From Gemmatimonas aurantiaca (lineage in GTDB: Bacteria; Gemmatimonadota; Gemmatimonadetes; Gemmatimonadales; Gemmatimonadaceae): 64,000 nucleotides of DNA. Numbering within the stretch: position 1 is the stretch's first letter; each line of letters begins with the position of its first letter. The stretch is taken from NCBI RefSeq assembly GCF_037190085.1, contig NZ_JBBCJO010000002.1, forward strand, positions 464,290-528,289. The letters run 5' to 3'. Of the stretch, positions 41,845 through 51,800 are shown piece after piece. A program made the translations under genes and the position numbers. The notes under the pieces are model-generated. The model worked only from the letters and a program-made list of their open reading frames with translations. It made no database searches and was not told the DNA's origin.

Positions 41845-43866
41845 ATGCCGCCTGTCGGTTCCACACTCGGCCCCAACACGTCCTCGCAATTTCGTGCCAT
41901 CGTCGTTCCGGCGGAACGGCGCTGGCGTGCCACGTTGCTGGCGACCATGATCGGCGCGCTCGTGTTCTTCATCTTCGAAGCGAGCAAGTCCGCGATCTTC
42001 CCGCATCTGACGATCTGGGAATCGCACAACATCACGATCACGTTCGGATCGCTGATCGCGGGGGGTGCGGCGTGGTTCGCGATGGCGCGCCAGGCATCGA
42101 TGCTGCGGACACTGGCCGCCGAGGAAGCGCTGCGGGAACGGTTGGAGATCCGGCAGCGGGCGCTGGCGGAGAGCGAAGCGCGCTACCGGCAGCTGATGAC
42201 ACACTCACCCGAAGCGATCGTGGTGCATCGCAACGGCCGCGTCATCTACGCCAACGATGCGGCCATGCTGCTCATCGGGGCCAGGGAGGGCACGCAGTTG
42301 CTGCGCCGCCGCGCGGCGGATTTTGTGCACCCCGACGATCTGGCCATGGTGCAGCAGCGACTGGGTTCGGGGCCGGCACGCGTGCAATACCGGCTGGTGC
42401 GGCTCGACGGCGGCATTCGCGAAGTCGAAGCCGTTTCCGTCTCGATCGCGTTCGAAGGCACACCGGCCATGCAGACGCTCTTCCGCGATGTCACCGAACG
42501 CAAGGAACTCGAAGCGCGTCTGCTGCACGGCGCCTTTCACGATGCGCTGACGGGGCTCGCCAACCGGGCGTTGTTCCGGGACCGCCTCGAACACGCACTG
42601 ACCATGGCCGGGCGTGATCCGGACCATCGTCTCGCCGTGCTGTTTCTCGATCTCGACGATTTCAAGGGTGTGAACGACAGTCTGGGGCACGAGGCGGGCG
42701 ATCAGCTCCTGCGAACCATCTCCGAACGCATCGTCGCCGAAGTGCGGGCGTCGGACACCGTCGCCCGCTTCGGCGGCGACGAATTTGCCGTGCTGCTGGA
42801 ACGCCTGCCCCACGAGGCCGAGGCGCTGACTATCGTGAATCGCATCAAGGTGGCGCTGCGGCGTCCGCTCATGCTGGAAGGACGTCTGATGAGCATCGCC
42901 ACCAGCGTGGGCGTGGCCTATGCCAGCGCCGGCGACGATGTGGACACCCTGCTGCGCAACGCCGATGTCGCCATGTACGAAGCCAAAGAGGCCGGCAAAG
43001 CCCGTCATGCCGTCTTCGAACCGTCGATGTACGCGGCCATCGTGCAGCGCCTGCAACTGGAGACCGATGTCCGTGCGGCGGCGGGCGCGCCGCAGCAATC
43101 CGGATTGCATCTGGCGTATCAGCCCATCGTGGATCTCCGCACCGGTGCGGTGCGTGGACTCGAAGCCTTGTTGCGGTGGCAACACCCGCATCGTGGCACG
43201 GTCGAACCCAGCGTGTTCGTCCCGGTGGCCGAACATACGGGCGCCATCGTGCCGTTGGGCCGATGGGTCCTCGAGGAGGCCTGCCAGCAACTCGTGACAT
43301 GGCGCACGCTCTGGTGGCGTGAGCGACGCGCGCCCGATTCGGTGCCCGGCGTTTCGGTGAACATCTCGGGCCGTCAACTCGCCGAAGACGATTTCGTGGA
43401 CGACGTGGCGGCGATTCTGCGCCGCACCGGTGCGCCGGCCGGCAGTATCACCCTCGAGATCACCGAGAGTGTCATCATGCGCAACACCGAGTCGTCGCTG
43501 CGCACCCTGTCGGCCCTCAAGGCGCTGGGGCTGCGGCTCGCCATCGACGATTTTGGCACCGGGTACTCGAGTCTCAGTTACCTGCAGAAATTCCCCGTCG
43601 ATGTCCTCAAAATCGACCGGGCTTTCGTGGAAGGGGTGGCGCAGGGAGGATCGGACACGGCGCTGGCCCGCACCATCGTCACGTTGGGCAACACGCTGAG
43701 TCTCAGAACCGTCGCGGAAGGCGTCGAATCGCCACTGCAACGTGACGCGCTCTCGACGATGGGGTGTGTCGACGGACAGGGATATCTCTTTTCACCGCCG
43801 CGTCCAGCCGCGGAGATCACGGGCTGGTTGCGCGTGCAAACGGGCGGAATCGCCGTCGCGGTGTGA
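41845..43866 (+). CDS. PAS-GGDEF-EAL protein, probable c-di-GMP phosphodiesterase
   Basis: This 673-residue protein has two membrane helices (about 28-48 and 62-82), a coiled stretch, a PAS domain (about 105-220, YRQLMTHSPEAIVVHRNGRV), a GGDEF domain with intact GGDEF (310-314), and an EAL domain starting near 395. The EAL motif is at 440-442 (GLEALLRW), with VNISGRQL, DDFGTGYSSL and AEGVES also present. The EAL residues are complete, so c-di-GMP hydrolysis is expected. The GGDEF half may be active or GTP-regulatory. ATG 41845 is used; longer in-frame starts give Arg/Ser-rich text. Confidence 0.93.
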   Translation: MPPVGSTLGPNTSSQFRAIVVPAERRWRATLLATMIGALVFFIFEASKSAIFPHLTIWESHNITITFGSLIAGGAAWFAMARQASMLRTLAAEEALRERLEIRQRALAESEARYRQLMTHSPEAIVVHRNGRVIYANDAAMLLIGAREGTQLLRRRAADFVHPDDLAMVQQRLGSGPARVQYRLVRLDGGIREVEAVSVSIAFEGTPAMQTLFRDVTERKELEARLLHGAFHDALTGLANRALFRDRLEHALTMAGRDPDHRLAVLFLDLDDFKGVNDSLGHEAGDQLLRTISERIVAEVRASDTVARFGGDEFAVLLERLPHEAEALTIVNRIKVALRRPLMLEGRLMSIATSVGVAYASAGDDVDTLLRNADVAMYEAKEAGKARHAVFEPSMYAAIVQRLQLETDVRAAAGAPQQSGLHLAYQPIVDLRTGAVRGLEALLRWQHPHRGTVEPSVFVPVAEHTGAIVPLGRWVLEEACQQLVTWRTLWWRERRAPDSVPGVSVNISGRQLAEDDFVDDVAAILRRTGAPAGSITLEITESVIMRNTESSLRTLSALKALGLRLAIDDFGTGYSSLSYLQKFPVDVLKIDRAFVEGVAQGGSDTALARTIVTLGNTLSLRTVAEGVESPLQRDALSTMGCVDGQGYLFSPPRPAAEITGWLRVQTGGIAVAV

Positions 43867-43904
43867 AGGTGGAACCCGTCGAACAGGGTGCGGTCATCAT
43901 TCCG

Positions 43905-43921
43905 TGTCGCCTGAGGCGACA
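43905..43921 (+). terminator. short hairpin after the GGDEF/EAL gene
   Basis: TGTCGCC-TGA-GGCGACA is a perfect 7-bp stem with a 3-base loop, 39 bp after the stop. There is no T run. The rest of the 186-bp gap to the convergent ABC gene has no visible feature. Confidence 0.45.
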
Positions 43922-44051
43922 GCGGCGGCACGAGTCGCGGGTATGATCGCCCGGTACGCGCGGAATTCCAGGGCACGGAAGCTGTACGATATCGGTATGC
44001 CATCAGTGCGTCCGGCCAGCGCGAGCCCGCGCCAGCCGGACGCCGCGCCCC

Positions 44052-44780
44052 TCACGCCAGGGCCGGCTCCGCGAGTGGTGCGTCCGCCGAAACGATCCGG
44101 CCGTCGAAGAGTTGCACGGTACGCTCCGCATGCTGCGCATACCGCGCATCGTGTGTGACCATGCAGACCGTGGACCCCGCCGCGTGCAGTTCACGCAGCA
44201 GTTCCATCACCGCCTCGCCGTTGCGCGAATCGAGATTGCCCGTGGGTTCATCCGCCAGGAGAATCGCCGGATCGCCGGCCACGGCCCGCGCCACCGCAAT
44301 GCGCTGCTGCTGACCACCGGAAAGCTGTGACGGAAAGTGTTTGGCGCGATGTGTCATCCCCACGCGTTCCAGGGCCTTCTGTACGCGGTCCTTGCGTTCC
44401 GCGGCGTCCATCTCGCGATAGGTGAGGGGCAGCTCCACATTCTCCCACACCGTCAGATCGCCGATGAGATTGAAGGCCTGGAAAATGAAGCCGATCTCCT
44501 TGTTGCGGACGCGCGCCCGATCGGCGGCGCCCAGATGCGCCACCGACGTGCCGGCGATCTGATACTCCCCACCGCTCGGCGCATCCAGCAGGCCGAGGAT
44601 GGACAGCAGCGTGGTCTTGCCGCACCCCGAAGGCCCCGCGATCGCGACATACTCGCCCTTCCGGATATCGAAGTGCACGTCGGCGAGGGCGTGTGTCTCC
44701 ACCTCGTCGGTGAAGAACACTTTGCGGATGCCCTGCATGTGAATCAGCGGCGTGGCCTGCGGTTCGTGAGCACTCGGCAT
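44052..44780 (-). CDS. MacB-type ABC transporter ATPase (LolD/MacB-like)
   Basis: This 242-residue ATPase has Walker A GPSGCGKTT (49-57), signature LSGGQQQRIAVARA, Walker B AILLADEPTGNLD, and the switch His in MVTHDARYAQ. The EPTGNLDS text is typical of the LolD/MacB/FtsE-like class. It is 14 bp after the membrane-fusion gene and ends the operon 48600 to 44052. It should power the MacB-like permease. The start is ATG 44780. Confidence 0.93.
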   Translation of the reverse strand: MPSAHEPQATPLIHMQGIRKVFFTDEVETHALADVHFDIRKGEYVAIAGPSGCGKTTLLSILGLLDAPSGGEYQIAGTSVAHLGAADRARVRNKEIGFIFQAFNLIGDLTVWENVELPLTYREMDAAERKDRVQKALERVGMTHRAKHFPSQLSGGQQQRIAVARAVAGDPAILLADEPTGNLDSRNGEAVMELLRELHAAGSTVCMVTHDARYAQHAERTVQLFDGRIVSADAPLAEPALA

Positions 44781-44794
44781 GAATGGGGTTCCGG

Positions 44795-46039
44795 TTATCG
44801 GATACGGATCTTCTCGGCAGTCGAAACGCTGCTGAGATCGGACAGGATGATGCGATCGCCAACGGCCAGCCCGTTCAGGATCTCGATGGAGTTGACGGAG
44901 CTGCGTCCAAGCACCACCGGCACCCGCACCGCCGTCTTGCCATCGGCATCCACACGGAATACCGATGTGTTTCCCGTTCCCGCACTCGACGCCGGGCGAC
45001 CGGCATACAGCACGTTCGTGAGACGGTCGATGACGATCGTGCCATCGATGCTGAGATCGGGCACGGCGCCCGCGGGCAGCGGCCCATCGAGTGCGACATC
45101 GATGATGACCGAACCGCCCTGCGCCGAGGGATCCTTGCGGATCACATGCCCCGGCACGATGCCGTTGCGGGTATCGACCGTGGCCTTCTGTCCGATCTGC
45201 ACATCCTTTGCCTGCGACTCGGGAATGCGGAGCACCGCTTTGAGCTTTCCGGGCTGCACCACCTTGGCCAGCGTGGTCCCCTCGGGTACCCACTGTCCGA
45301 GCTGCAACGTGAGCTCCTGCAACACCCCTTCTTCGGGTGCGCGCACCTGCAGCGACCGCAGACGCGCCTGCTGATTCTCGGCGATGGCCCGCAGCTGCAC
45401 GACACGCGACGCCTGCACGGCGATCTGGGAATCGATGGCGGATTGCATGAGTGCCAGCCGCTCCTGTTCCACGCGGTAGCGGGTGGTGAACTCCTCCGCG
45501 GCCGTCTTGCGGTTCGTGGCTTCGAACGGAGGTACGAGTCCGAGACGCACCAGCGAATCGGCCGCACGGGCCTCCTGCGAACTGCTCACCAGTTGGGTGC
45601 GTGTGGAGGCCACCGTGCCCTCCTGCGTGAGGATGGCACTCCGCAGATTGGTGCGCAGGTTGATGAGATCGATCTCCGCCTGCCGCGCCTGCTGTTCCGC
45701 CTGCATCGTCTGGATCTGCAGGTCGGGATTGGAGAGTTCGAGCAGCAGTTCGCTGCTGCCGACGTTGCGCCCCGACTCGGTGTGCAGCCGTTCCACACGC
45801 GCCGATGCCTGCGCGGTGATCCAGCGGATGTGCTCGGGCACCAGTGTTCCGGGGCCGCGCACTTCGCGTACGATGTCGCCCTGCTTGACGGTGTCGAGCA
45901 GCACGGCGGCCCGTTCGACCGTGGGCACGGCGGGATCGAGACGGGTGAGTGCCGCGGTGACGATCACCACGCCGGCCACCGCCGAACCGATGAGGATCTG
46001 TTTCCTGTAGGACTTCTTCGGAGTCCGGACGATATCCAT
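44795..46039 (-). CDS. HlyD/MacA-like membrane-fusion efflux protein
   Basis: This 414-residue periplasmic adaptor has one N-terminal helix (about 15-32), a lipoyl-like half (DIVREVRGPGTLVPEHIRWI; RAPEEGVLQELTLQLGQWV), and a long coiled-coil hairpin (about 105-235). The C-terminal beta-barrel follows (LKAVLRIPESQAKDVQIGQK). It links the MacB-like permease to an outer-membrane factor, which is not in the window. It is 62 bp downstream of the permease gene and 14 bp before the ATPase, so all three form one operon. Confidence 0.92.
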   Translation of the reverse strand: MDIVRTPKKSYRKQILIGSAVAGVVIVTAALTRLDPAVPTVERAAVLLDTVKQGDIVREVRGPGTLVPEHIRWITAQASARVERLHTESGRNVGSSELLLELSNPDLQIQTMQAEQQARQAEIDLINLRTNLRSAILTQEGTVASTRTQLVSSSQEARAADSLVRLGLVPPFEATNRKTAAEEFTTRYRVEQERLALMQSAIDSQIAVQASRVVQLRAIAENQQARLRSLQVRAPEEGVLQELTLQLGQWVPEGTTLAKVVQPGKLKAVLRIPESQAKDVQIGQKATVDTRNGIVPGHVIRKDPSAQGGSVIIDVALDGPLPAGAVPDLSIDGTIVIDRLTNVLYAGRPASSAGTGNTSVFRVDADGKTAVRVPVVLGRSSVNSIEILNGLAVGDRIILSDLSSVSTAEKIRIR

Positions 46040-46101
46040 GTGTCTGTGTCAGTGAGTCTCGGGGCCCGATCGGTGGATCGATCGAGGGATCGATCGTGGC
46101 A

Positions 46102-48600
46102 TCAGTCGTAGCGCAGGGCATGCATGGGGTCGACCTGCGCGGCGCGGCGCGCCGGCATGAACCCGGCCGCGAATGCCACGAGCACGAGAGCGAGAACCGC
46201 GCTCACGAACACCACCGGATCGTGCCCCTGCAGTTGATAGAGCTGGGACTGGGCGGCGCGTCCGATCGCGAACGCGGCGGCAATCCCGATGGCGGCCCCG
46301 ATGAGCGTCATGCCACCGACCTGCCGCAGCACGAGGGCCCGCACACGAGCGGCATCCGCGCCGAGGGCCATGCGCACGCCGATCTCCCGCGTGCGCTGCG
46401 TGACCGAATAGGACAGCACGCCGTAGAGTCCCACGGCGGCGAGCAGCGTGGCCAGCACCGCGAAGGCCCCGGCGAGGGTGCTGATCATGCGATCGAGGAA
46501 GACGTTCTCGCGCATCTGCTGTGGCATCGTCTTGAGATCCTCCACCGGCACGGTGGCATCGAGACGGCGCATGACGGCATTGATGGACTGCAGGATGTCG
46601 GCGGGCGACTGTCGCGTCTTCACGTAGAAAGTGAGCGAGCTGACCGTATTGTCCTGCCGCCAGGGGGTGAAGAACAGCGGCGGCACTTCGTCTTTCACCT
46701 CGCTGTACTTGGCGTTGCGCACGAAGCCGACGATCTGGATGTCGAGCGAATCGCGTCCATCACGCGACATGAACTTGCCGAGCGGATCGGTGCCGAGATT
46801 GAACTTCTTCGCGAAGGCTTCGTTCACCAGCGCCACTCTCGCCGTGCCCACACGATCGGCGTCGGTGAACTCGCGGCCCGCCAACAGGGTCATGCCCAAG
46901 GTCGTCAGGAAGCCCGACCCGATGACGTTGTAGCGGGCGTTGCAGTCGGTATCGGGGAGGCAGGTGAAGCCCTGCACCCGCACGTCGGTGCCCCAGTTGC
47001 TGCCGCCCAGCACGGCGACGCGTGCCGAACTCACGTCGGTGACGCCCGGCAGCGCCCGCAGTTCCTGCTCCACGCGCTCGTAGAGCACCTTGGCGCGTGT
47101 GCTGTCGTAGCCGCTGCGCATCGGTGAGATGTCGAACATCGCCACCTGATCGATGGACAGTCCCAGGTCCGCCTTGCTGACGTTGACGAGACTCTTGAGG
47201 AAGAGCCCCGACGATACGAGCAGGGCGACCGAGAGGGCGATCTGCACGACGACGAGCGCGGTGCGGAACCGGGAGGCGGCGCGCCCGCCGCCCGTGATCT
47301 GGCCGGCACCGGCGCGGATCGTGGAGATGAGATCGGCGCGGGTACTGTGCAGGGCGGGAAAGAGACCGAAGACCAGCCCCGTGCCCACGGCCAGCACGGC
47401 CGCGAAGGCCACCATGGCCGGACGCAGGGAGATGTCCATCGTGGTCAATGCCTCGGGAGGCATGAAGGACGCCACGCTCTTCAGCGTCCACATGGCCACG
47501 AGCAGACTCACCACGCCGCCCAGGATGCCCAGCACCACCGACTCGGTGAGCAATTGTCGCAACAGTTGCCCGCGAGTCGCCCCGAGCGCGAGACGCACAC
47601 CCATCTCGGTGGCACGGCTCGCCCCGCGGGCCAGCAGGAGATTGGCAATGTTGGCGCAGGCGATGAGCAGCACCGTCGCCGTGATCGCGAAGAGCATGAT
47701 CAATGGCGTCTTCGCTTCGCGATGAATGCTGCTCTGTCCGCGGGCACCTGGCGTGAACGTGATGGTTCTGGCCTTGAAATGCGCCATCGTCGCATCGCTC
47801 ATGCTCTGCTGCAACGGGACTTCGACATCCAGCAGGAGGGAGCGATACAGGGTGTTGAGCTGGGTGGACGCCTGGGTGATGGAGCTGCCGGGCTTGAGCC
47901 GACCGAACACATAGAGCCAGTAGTTGCGACGGTTTTCGAAGTCGGGTCGCCACGTCGTCACCGCGGCTCGCATGCTCACGGGCACGTACACCATCGGCTC
48001 GGCACCGAGCGTAGTGCCCCGGAATCCTTCTTCCGCCACACCGAGGATCGTGAGGGTCTGACCATTCACGATCAGCGTCTGTCCAACGATTTTGGGATCG
48101 CTGCCGTATCGTTCCCGCCAGAACTCGTGACTCAACACGGTCACGAAGTTGGCCCCGATGACGCCGTCGTCGGTCGGCTGCAGCAGCCGCCCGATCGCCG
48201 GCTTGACGCCCAGCAGACCGAAGTAGCCTCCGGAGACGAACATGCCGCGCCCCGAGAACGCTTCATTCCGCACCGAGAGGTTGGCCCCGAAGTTCACGTG
48301 GCCAGCCACGCCTGCCAGCGCGGTCTGCTTTTGCTCCAAATCGCGGAACATCGGATAACTGAAGACGTCATCGCAGTCGCCCGCCTGATTGCAGCTCGTC
48401 GATCCCGGCTTGGGTCCGGGCGCCGAGAGGTTCACCAGTTCGCCGGGCGCACGCACGGGCAGGTTTCGCAGCAGAAACTGCTCGAACAGCGAGTAGATCG
48501 CCGCGTTGGCTCCGATGCCGAGCGCCAGTGACAGCACGGCGATCGCGGTGACAAAGGGCGTCTTGCGCAGCATGCGCAACGCCAGCGTGAGGTTTCTCAT
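46102..48600 (-). CDS. MacB-like ABC permease (ADOP family)
   Basis: This 832-residue protein contains two copies of the FtsX/MacB permease module: an N-terminal helix (about 17-40), a MacB periplasmic domain (about 50-270), three helices (about 300-430), a helix near 455-475, a second periplasmic domain, and three final helices (about 715-825). This duplicated layout is that of the ADOP permeases common in Acidobacteria and Gemmatimonadota, which export toxic compounds or peptides. ATG 48600 is chosen; the in-frame extension to 48819 is not membrane-like. It is the first gene of the efflux operon. Confidence 0.93.
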   Translation of the reverse strand: MRNLTLALRMLRKTPFVTAIAVLSLALGIGANAAIYSLFEQFLLRNLPVRAPGELVNLSAPGPKPGSTSCNQAGDCDDVFSYPMFRDLEQKQTALAGVAGHVNFGANLSVRNEAFSGRGMFVSGGYFGLLGVKPAIGRLLQPTDDGVIGANFVTVLSHEFWRERYGSDPKIVGQTLIVNGQTLTILGVAEEGFRGTTLGAEPMVYVPVSMRAAVTTWRPDFENRRNYWLYVFGRLKPGSSITQASTQLNTLYRSLLLDVEVPLQQSMSDATMAHFKARTITFTPGARGQSSIHREAKTPLIMLFAITATVLLIACANIANLLLARGASRATEMGVRLALGATRGQLLRQLLTESVVLGILGGVVSLLVAMWTLKSVASFMPPEALTTMDISLRPAMVAFAAVLAVGTGLVFGLFPALHSTRADLISTIRAGAGQITGGGRAASRFRTALVVVQIALSVALLVSSGLFLKSLVNVSKADLGLSIDQVAMFDISPMRSGYDSTRAKVLYERVEQELRALPGVTDVSSARVAVLGGSNWGTDVRVQGFTCLPDTDCNARYNVIGSGFLTTLGMTLLAGREFTDADRVGTARVALVNEAFAKKFNLGTDPLGKFMSRDGRDSLDIQIVGFVRNAKYSEVKDEVPPLFFTPWRQDNTVSSLTFYVKTRQSPADILQSINAVMRRLDATVPVEDLKTMPQQMRENVFLDRMISTLAGAFAVLATLLAAVGLYGVLSYSVTQRTREIGVRMALGADAARVRALVLRQVGGMTLIGAAIGIAAAFAIGRAAQSQLYQLQGHDPVVFVSAVLALVLVAFAAGFMPARRAAQVDPMHALRYD

Positions 48601-48836
48601 ACGCAGGGATTCGGAAGGCCCGTAGCGGCGTCGGCAGGCGGCGCTGCTGGGTAACGAACGTTCTTCAGGTCGAGCGTTCTGACAGCGGCATGTCGCAAAA
48701 GGTTTGACTCCGCCGATGGCGCACCTAACGGCGGAGGGACGGCCAGGTTTCACCCCCGCTTTTTTCCGCCGTAGCCACCCGCGACGACCGTCGCGGGCTG
48801 CTGCGTGCCCATCGGTCACCCCGTTCCGGTTTCTCC

Positions 48837-51800
48837 ATGCCAGCGCATCGCGTCAGCGGTTCCCTGTTCGACGATTCGGTGGGTTCCCCCTACGCGCCGC
48901 GCGATGCCTGCGGTGTGGGCTTCATCGCCCGGCAGAGCGGCGAGCGCACGCACGAAGTGGTGAGCCTGGCGGTGGAAGCCGCGGCCCGTCTCGCCCATCG
49001 GGGGGCGTCGGCCGCGGACAGCTCCGCCGATGGAGCCGGTCTGCTCACACAGATCCCGAGACGCCTGTTCATCCTGGCCGCCTCGCGCCTCGGCATTCAT
49101 CTCCCGGCCGATGCCGCGGTCGGGGTGGGTATGTGTTTTCTCCCCGTCGACCAACGTGCGCGCGAAGAAGCCATGTCGCTCGTGAACGACGTGCTGCTCG
49201 GTGACGGCATCCCCGTACTGGGATGGCGCGACGTGCCGGTGCGCCCCGAAGTGCTCGGTCCATCCGCGCGTGCGGCCATGCCCACCATCGCGCAGATCCT
49301 CGTGGGTCGGCCCGCCGGCAGTGACGACGACGCCTGGGAACGACAGCTCTATCTCGCACGAAGGGAGATGGAGCATCGCGCACTCGCCCGTGGACTCGAA
49401 CCGTTCTACATCTGCTCACTCTCGTGTCGCACGGTCGTGTACAAGGGCCTGCTCACCGGCGGACAGCTCGGCGACTTCTATCCGGACCTCCGCGACCCCG
49501 CGTTCGAAACGGCCATTGCCGTCTTTCACGAGCGCTATGCCACGAACACCATGCCGCGCTGGGAACTCGCCCAACCGTTCCGCATGCTCGGACACAATGG
49601 CGAGATCAATACGCTTTGGGGCAATCGCAACGCGATGGCCATGCGCGCCCCGTTGCTGGAAGCGCCGGATTTTGGTGCCCATGCGGAACGTCTGCGCGAT
49701 CCCATCCGCCCGCGGGGCAGCGACTCGGCCAGTCTCGACAACGCGCTCGAACTGCTCGTACGGGCCGGCCGGTCGCCGGTGCACGCGACGATGATGCTGG
49801 TGCCGCAGGCCTGGGAGAAGTATCCCGACGTGGAACCCGTGGTGAAGGCGTTCTACGAATACCATCAGTGTGTCATCGAACCCTGGGATGGGCCGGCGGC
49901 CCTCGCCTACAGCGATGGCATCCAGGTGGCGGTGTCGCTCGACCGGAACGGTCTGCGTCCGTGTCGCTACAAGATCCGCGCCGACGGCATGGTGGTGGCC
50001 GGCTCCGAAGTGGGCATCGTCGACTTCGATCCGCGTGACGTGGTGGAAACGGGCAAGCTCGGACCGGGTGGCGTATTTCTGGTGGACACGGCCGGCAAGC
50101 GCATCGTTCGCAACATGGCGGCCAAGCGTGAAGTGGCCACGCGCCGGCCGTACGCGAAGTGGATCGCGCAGCACATGGCCACACTGCCCACCAGCGATGG
50201 CGCCGAACCGCTCGTGCGCTCGAGCGATCAGTTGCGCGCCACGCAGGCCGCGTTCGGCTACGGCAACGAGGATCTCCGTCTCGTGCTCGAACCCATGGCG
50301 ACATCGGCGGCGGAAGTGGTGTGGAGCATGGGTGACGACGCGCCGTTGGCGGTGCTGTCGTCCACCACACCGCCGCTGTACGCGTTCTTCCGGCAGCGAT
50401 TCGCGCAGGTCACCAATCCACCCATGGACTCGCTCCGCGAATCGATGGTGATGTCACTGCGCATGCACCTCGGACGACGGGGATCGCCGCTGGTGGAGAA
50501 GTCCTCGTATGCCCGCATGCTGCGCATCGAGCATCCGGTGCTGCTGCCCGACGAGATGGCCGCGCTCAGGGCTTTCCCCGACATGCCGCATGCCACGCTC
50601 GACGCCACCTACACGGCGCAGGCCCGTCCGGAGGCTCTCGAAGCGGCACTCGATACACTGTGCCGGCGCGCCGAGGTGGCGGCCCGCAAAGGCGCCCGCC
50701 TGCTCATCATCAGCGACCGAAAGGTGAGCGCCGAACGCGCCCCCATTCCCGTATTGCTGGCCCTGGGCGCCATCCGCCAACATCTGGTGCGCACCGGTCT
50801 GCGCGCACGTGTGGGTCTCGTCGTGGAAGCCGGCGATGCGATCGAGCAGCACCACATGGCCACACTCTTCGGTTACGGAGCCGAAGCGGTGTATCCGTGG
50901 CTGGCCATGGAAACGGTTGCCACACTGTTCGCGGAAGCGCACGGACGGGCCGACAACGATGTGGAACGCCCGGGGCCGGCCCTCGCGCAGTCGCGATATC
51001 GCACGGCCGTGGAGAAGGGACTGCTCAAGGTGCTCGCCAAGATGGGGATCTCCACCCTCGCGAGCTACTGCGGTGCGCAGACATTCGACGCGCTGGGACT
51101 CGGTGCCGACGTGATCGACCGCTGCTTCGCCGGCACCGCGTCGCCACTTGGTGGTCTCACCCTGCGGGAACTCAGTGAAGACGCGCTGTTGCGCCATCGA
51201 CGGGCCTACACCACCGACGGCACCGCGCTCACGGCACTGCCGGACTACGGACGCGTGCGTTTCCGCAAGGATGGCGAAGCGCACGCCTGGGCTCCGCGTC
51301 GCGCGCAGGTACTGCAGCAGGCCGTTGGCAGCGCACGCCGCGCCGGTGTCGATCCGGACGAAGCGTGGCGCACGTTTGCCCGCAACACGGAGCAGGCCAC
51401 TCCATCGTCCGTGCGCGACCTGCTGACGTTGCGTCCCGGTCAGTCCATCCCCATCGAGGAGGTGGAACCGATGGGGGCCATTCGGGCGCGGTTCATCGCA
51501 TCGGCCATGTCGCTCGGGGCGCTGTCTCCCGAAGCACACGAGACCATCACCATCGCCATGAATCGCATCCAGGCCCGCTCCAACTCCGGCGAGGGCGGTG
51601 AAGATGCCGCGGCGTACGCGGATGCCAAGACCGATACCGATACCGCGGGCGATCGTCGCGACAGCCGCATCAAGCAGGTGGCGTCGGCTCGGTTCGGCGT
51701 CACGGCGGAGTATCTCGCGCGGGCCGATGAACTGGAGATCAAGATCGTGCAGGGCGCCAAGCCCGGTGAAGGCGGACAGCTCCCGGGCCACAAGGTCACG

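Noticed and set aside
46102..48819. Longer start (48819) for the MacB-like permease
   Set aside because: The extra 73 residues are Arg/Cys-rich and not membrane-like; ATG 48600 begins the canonical N-terminal helix.
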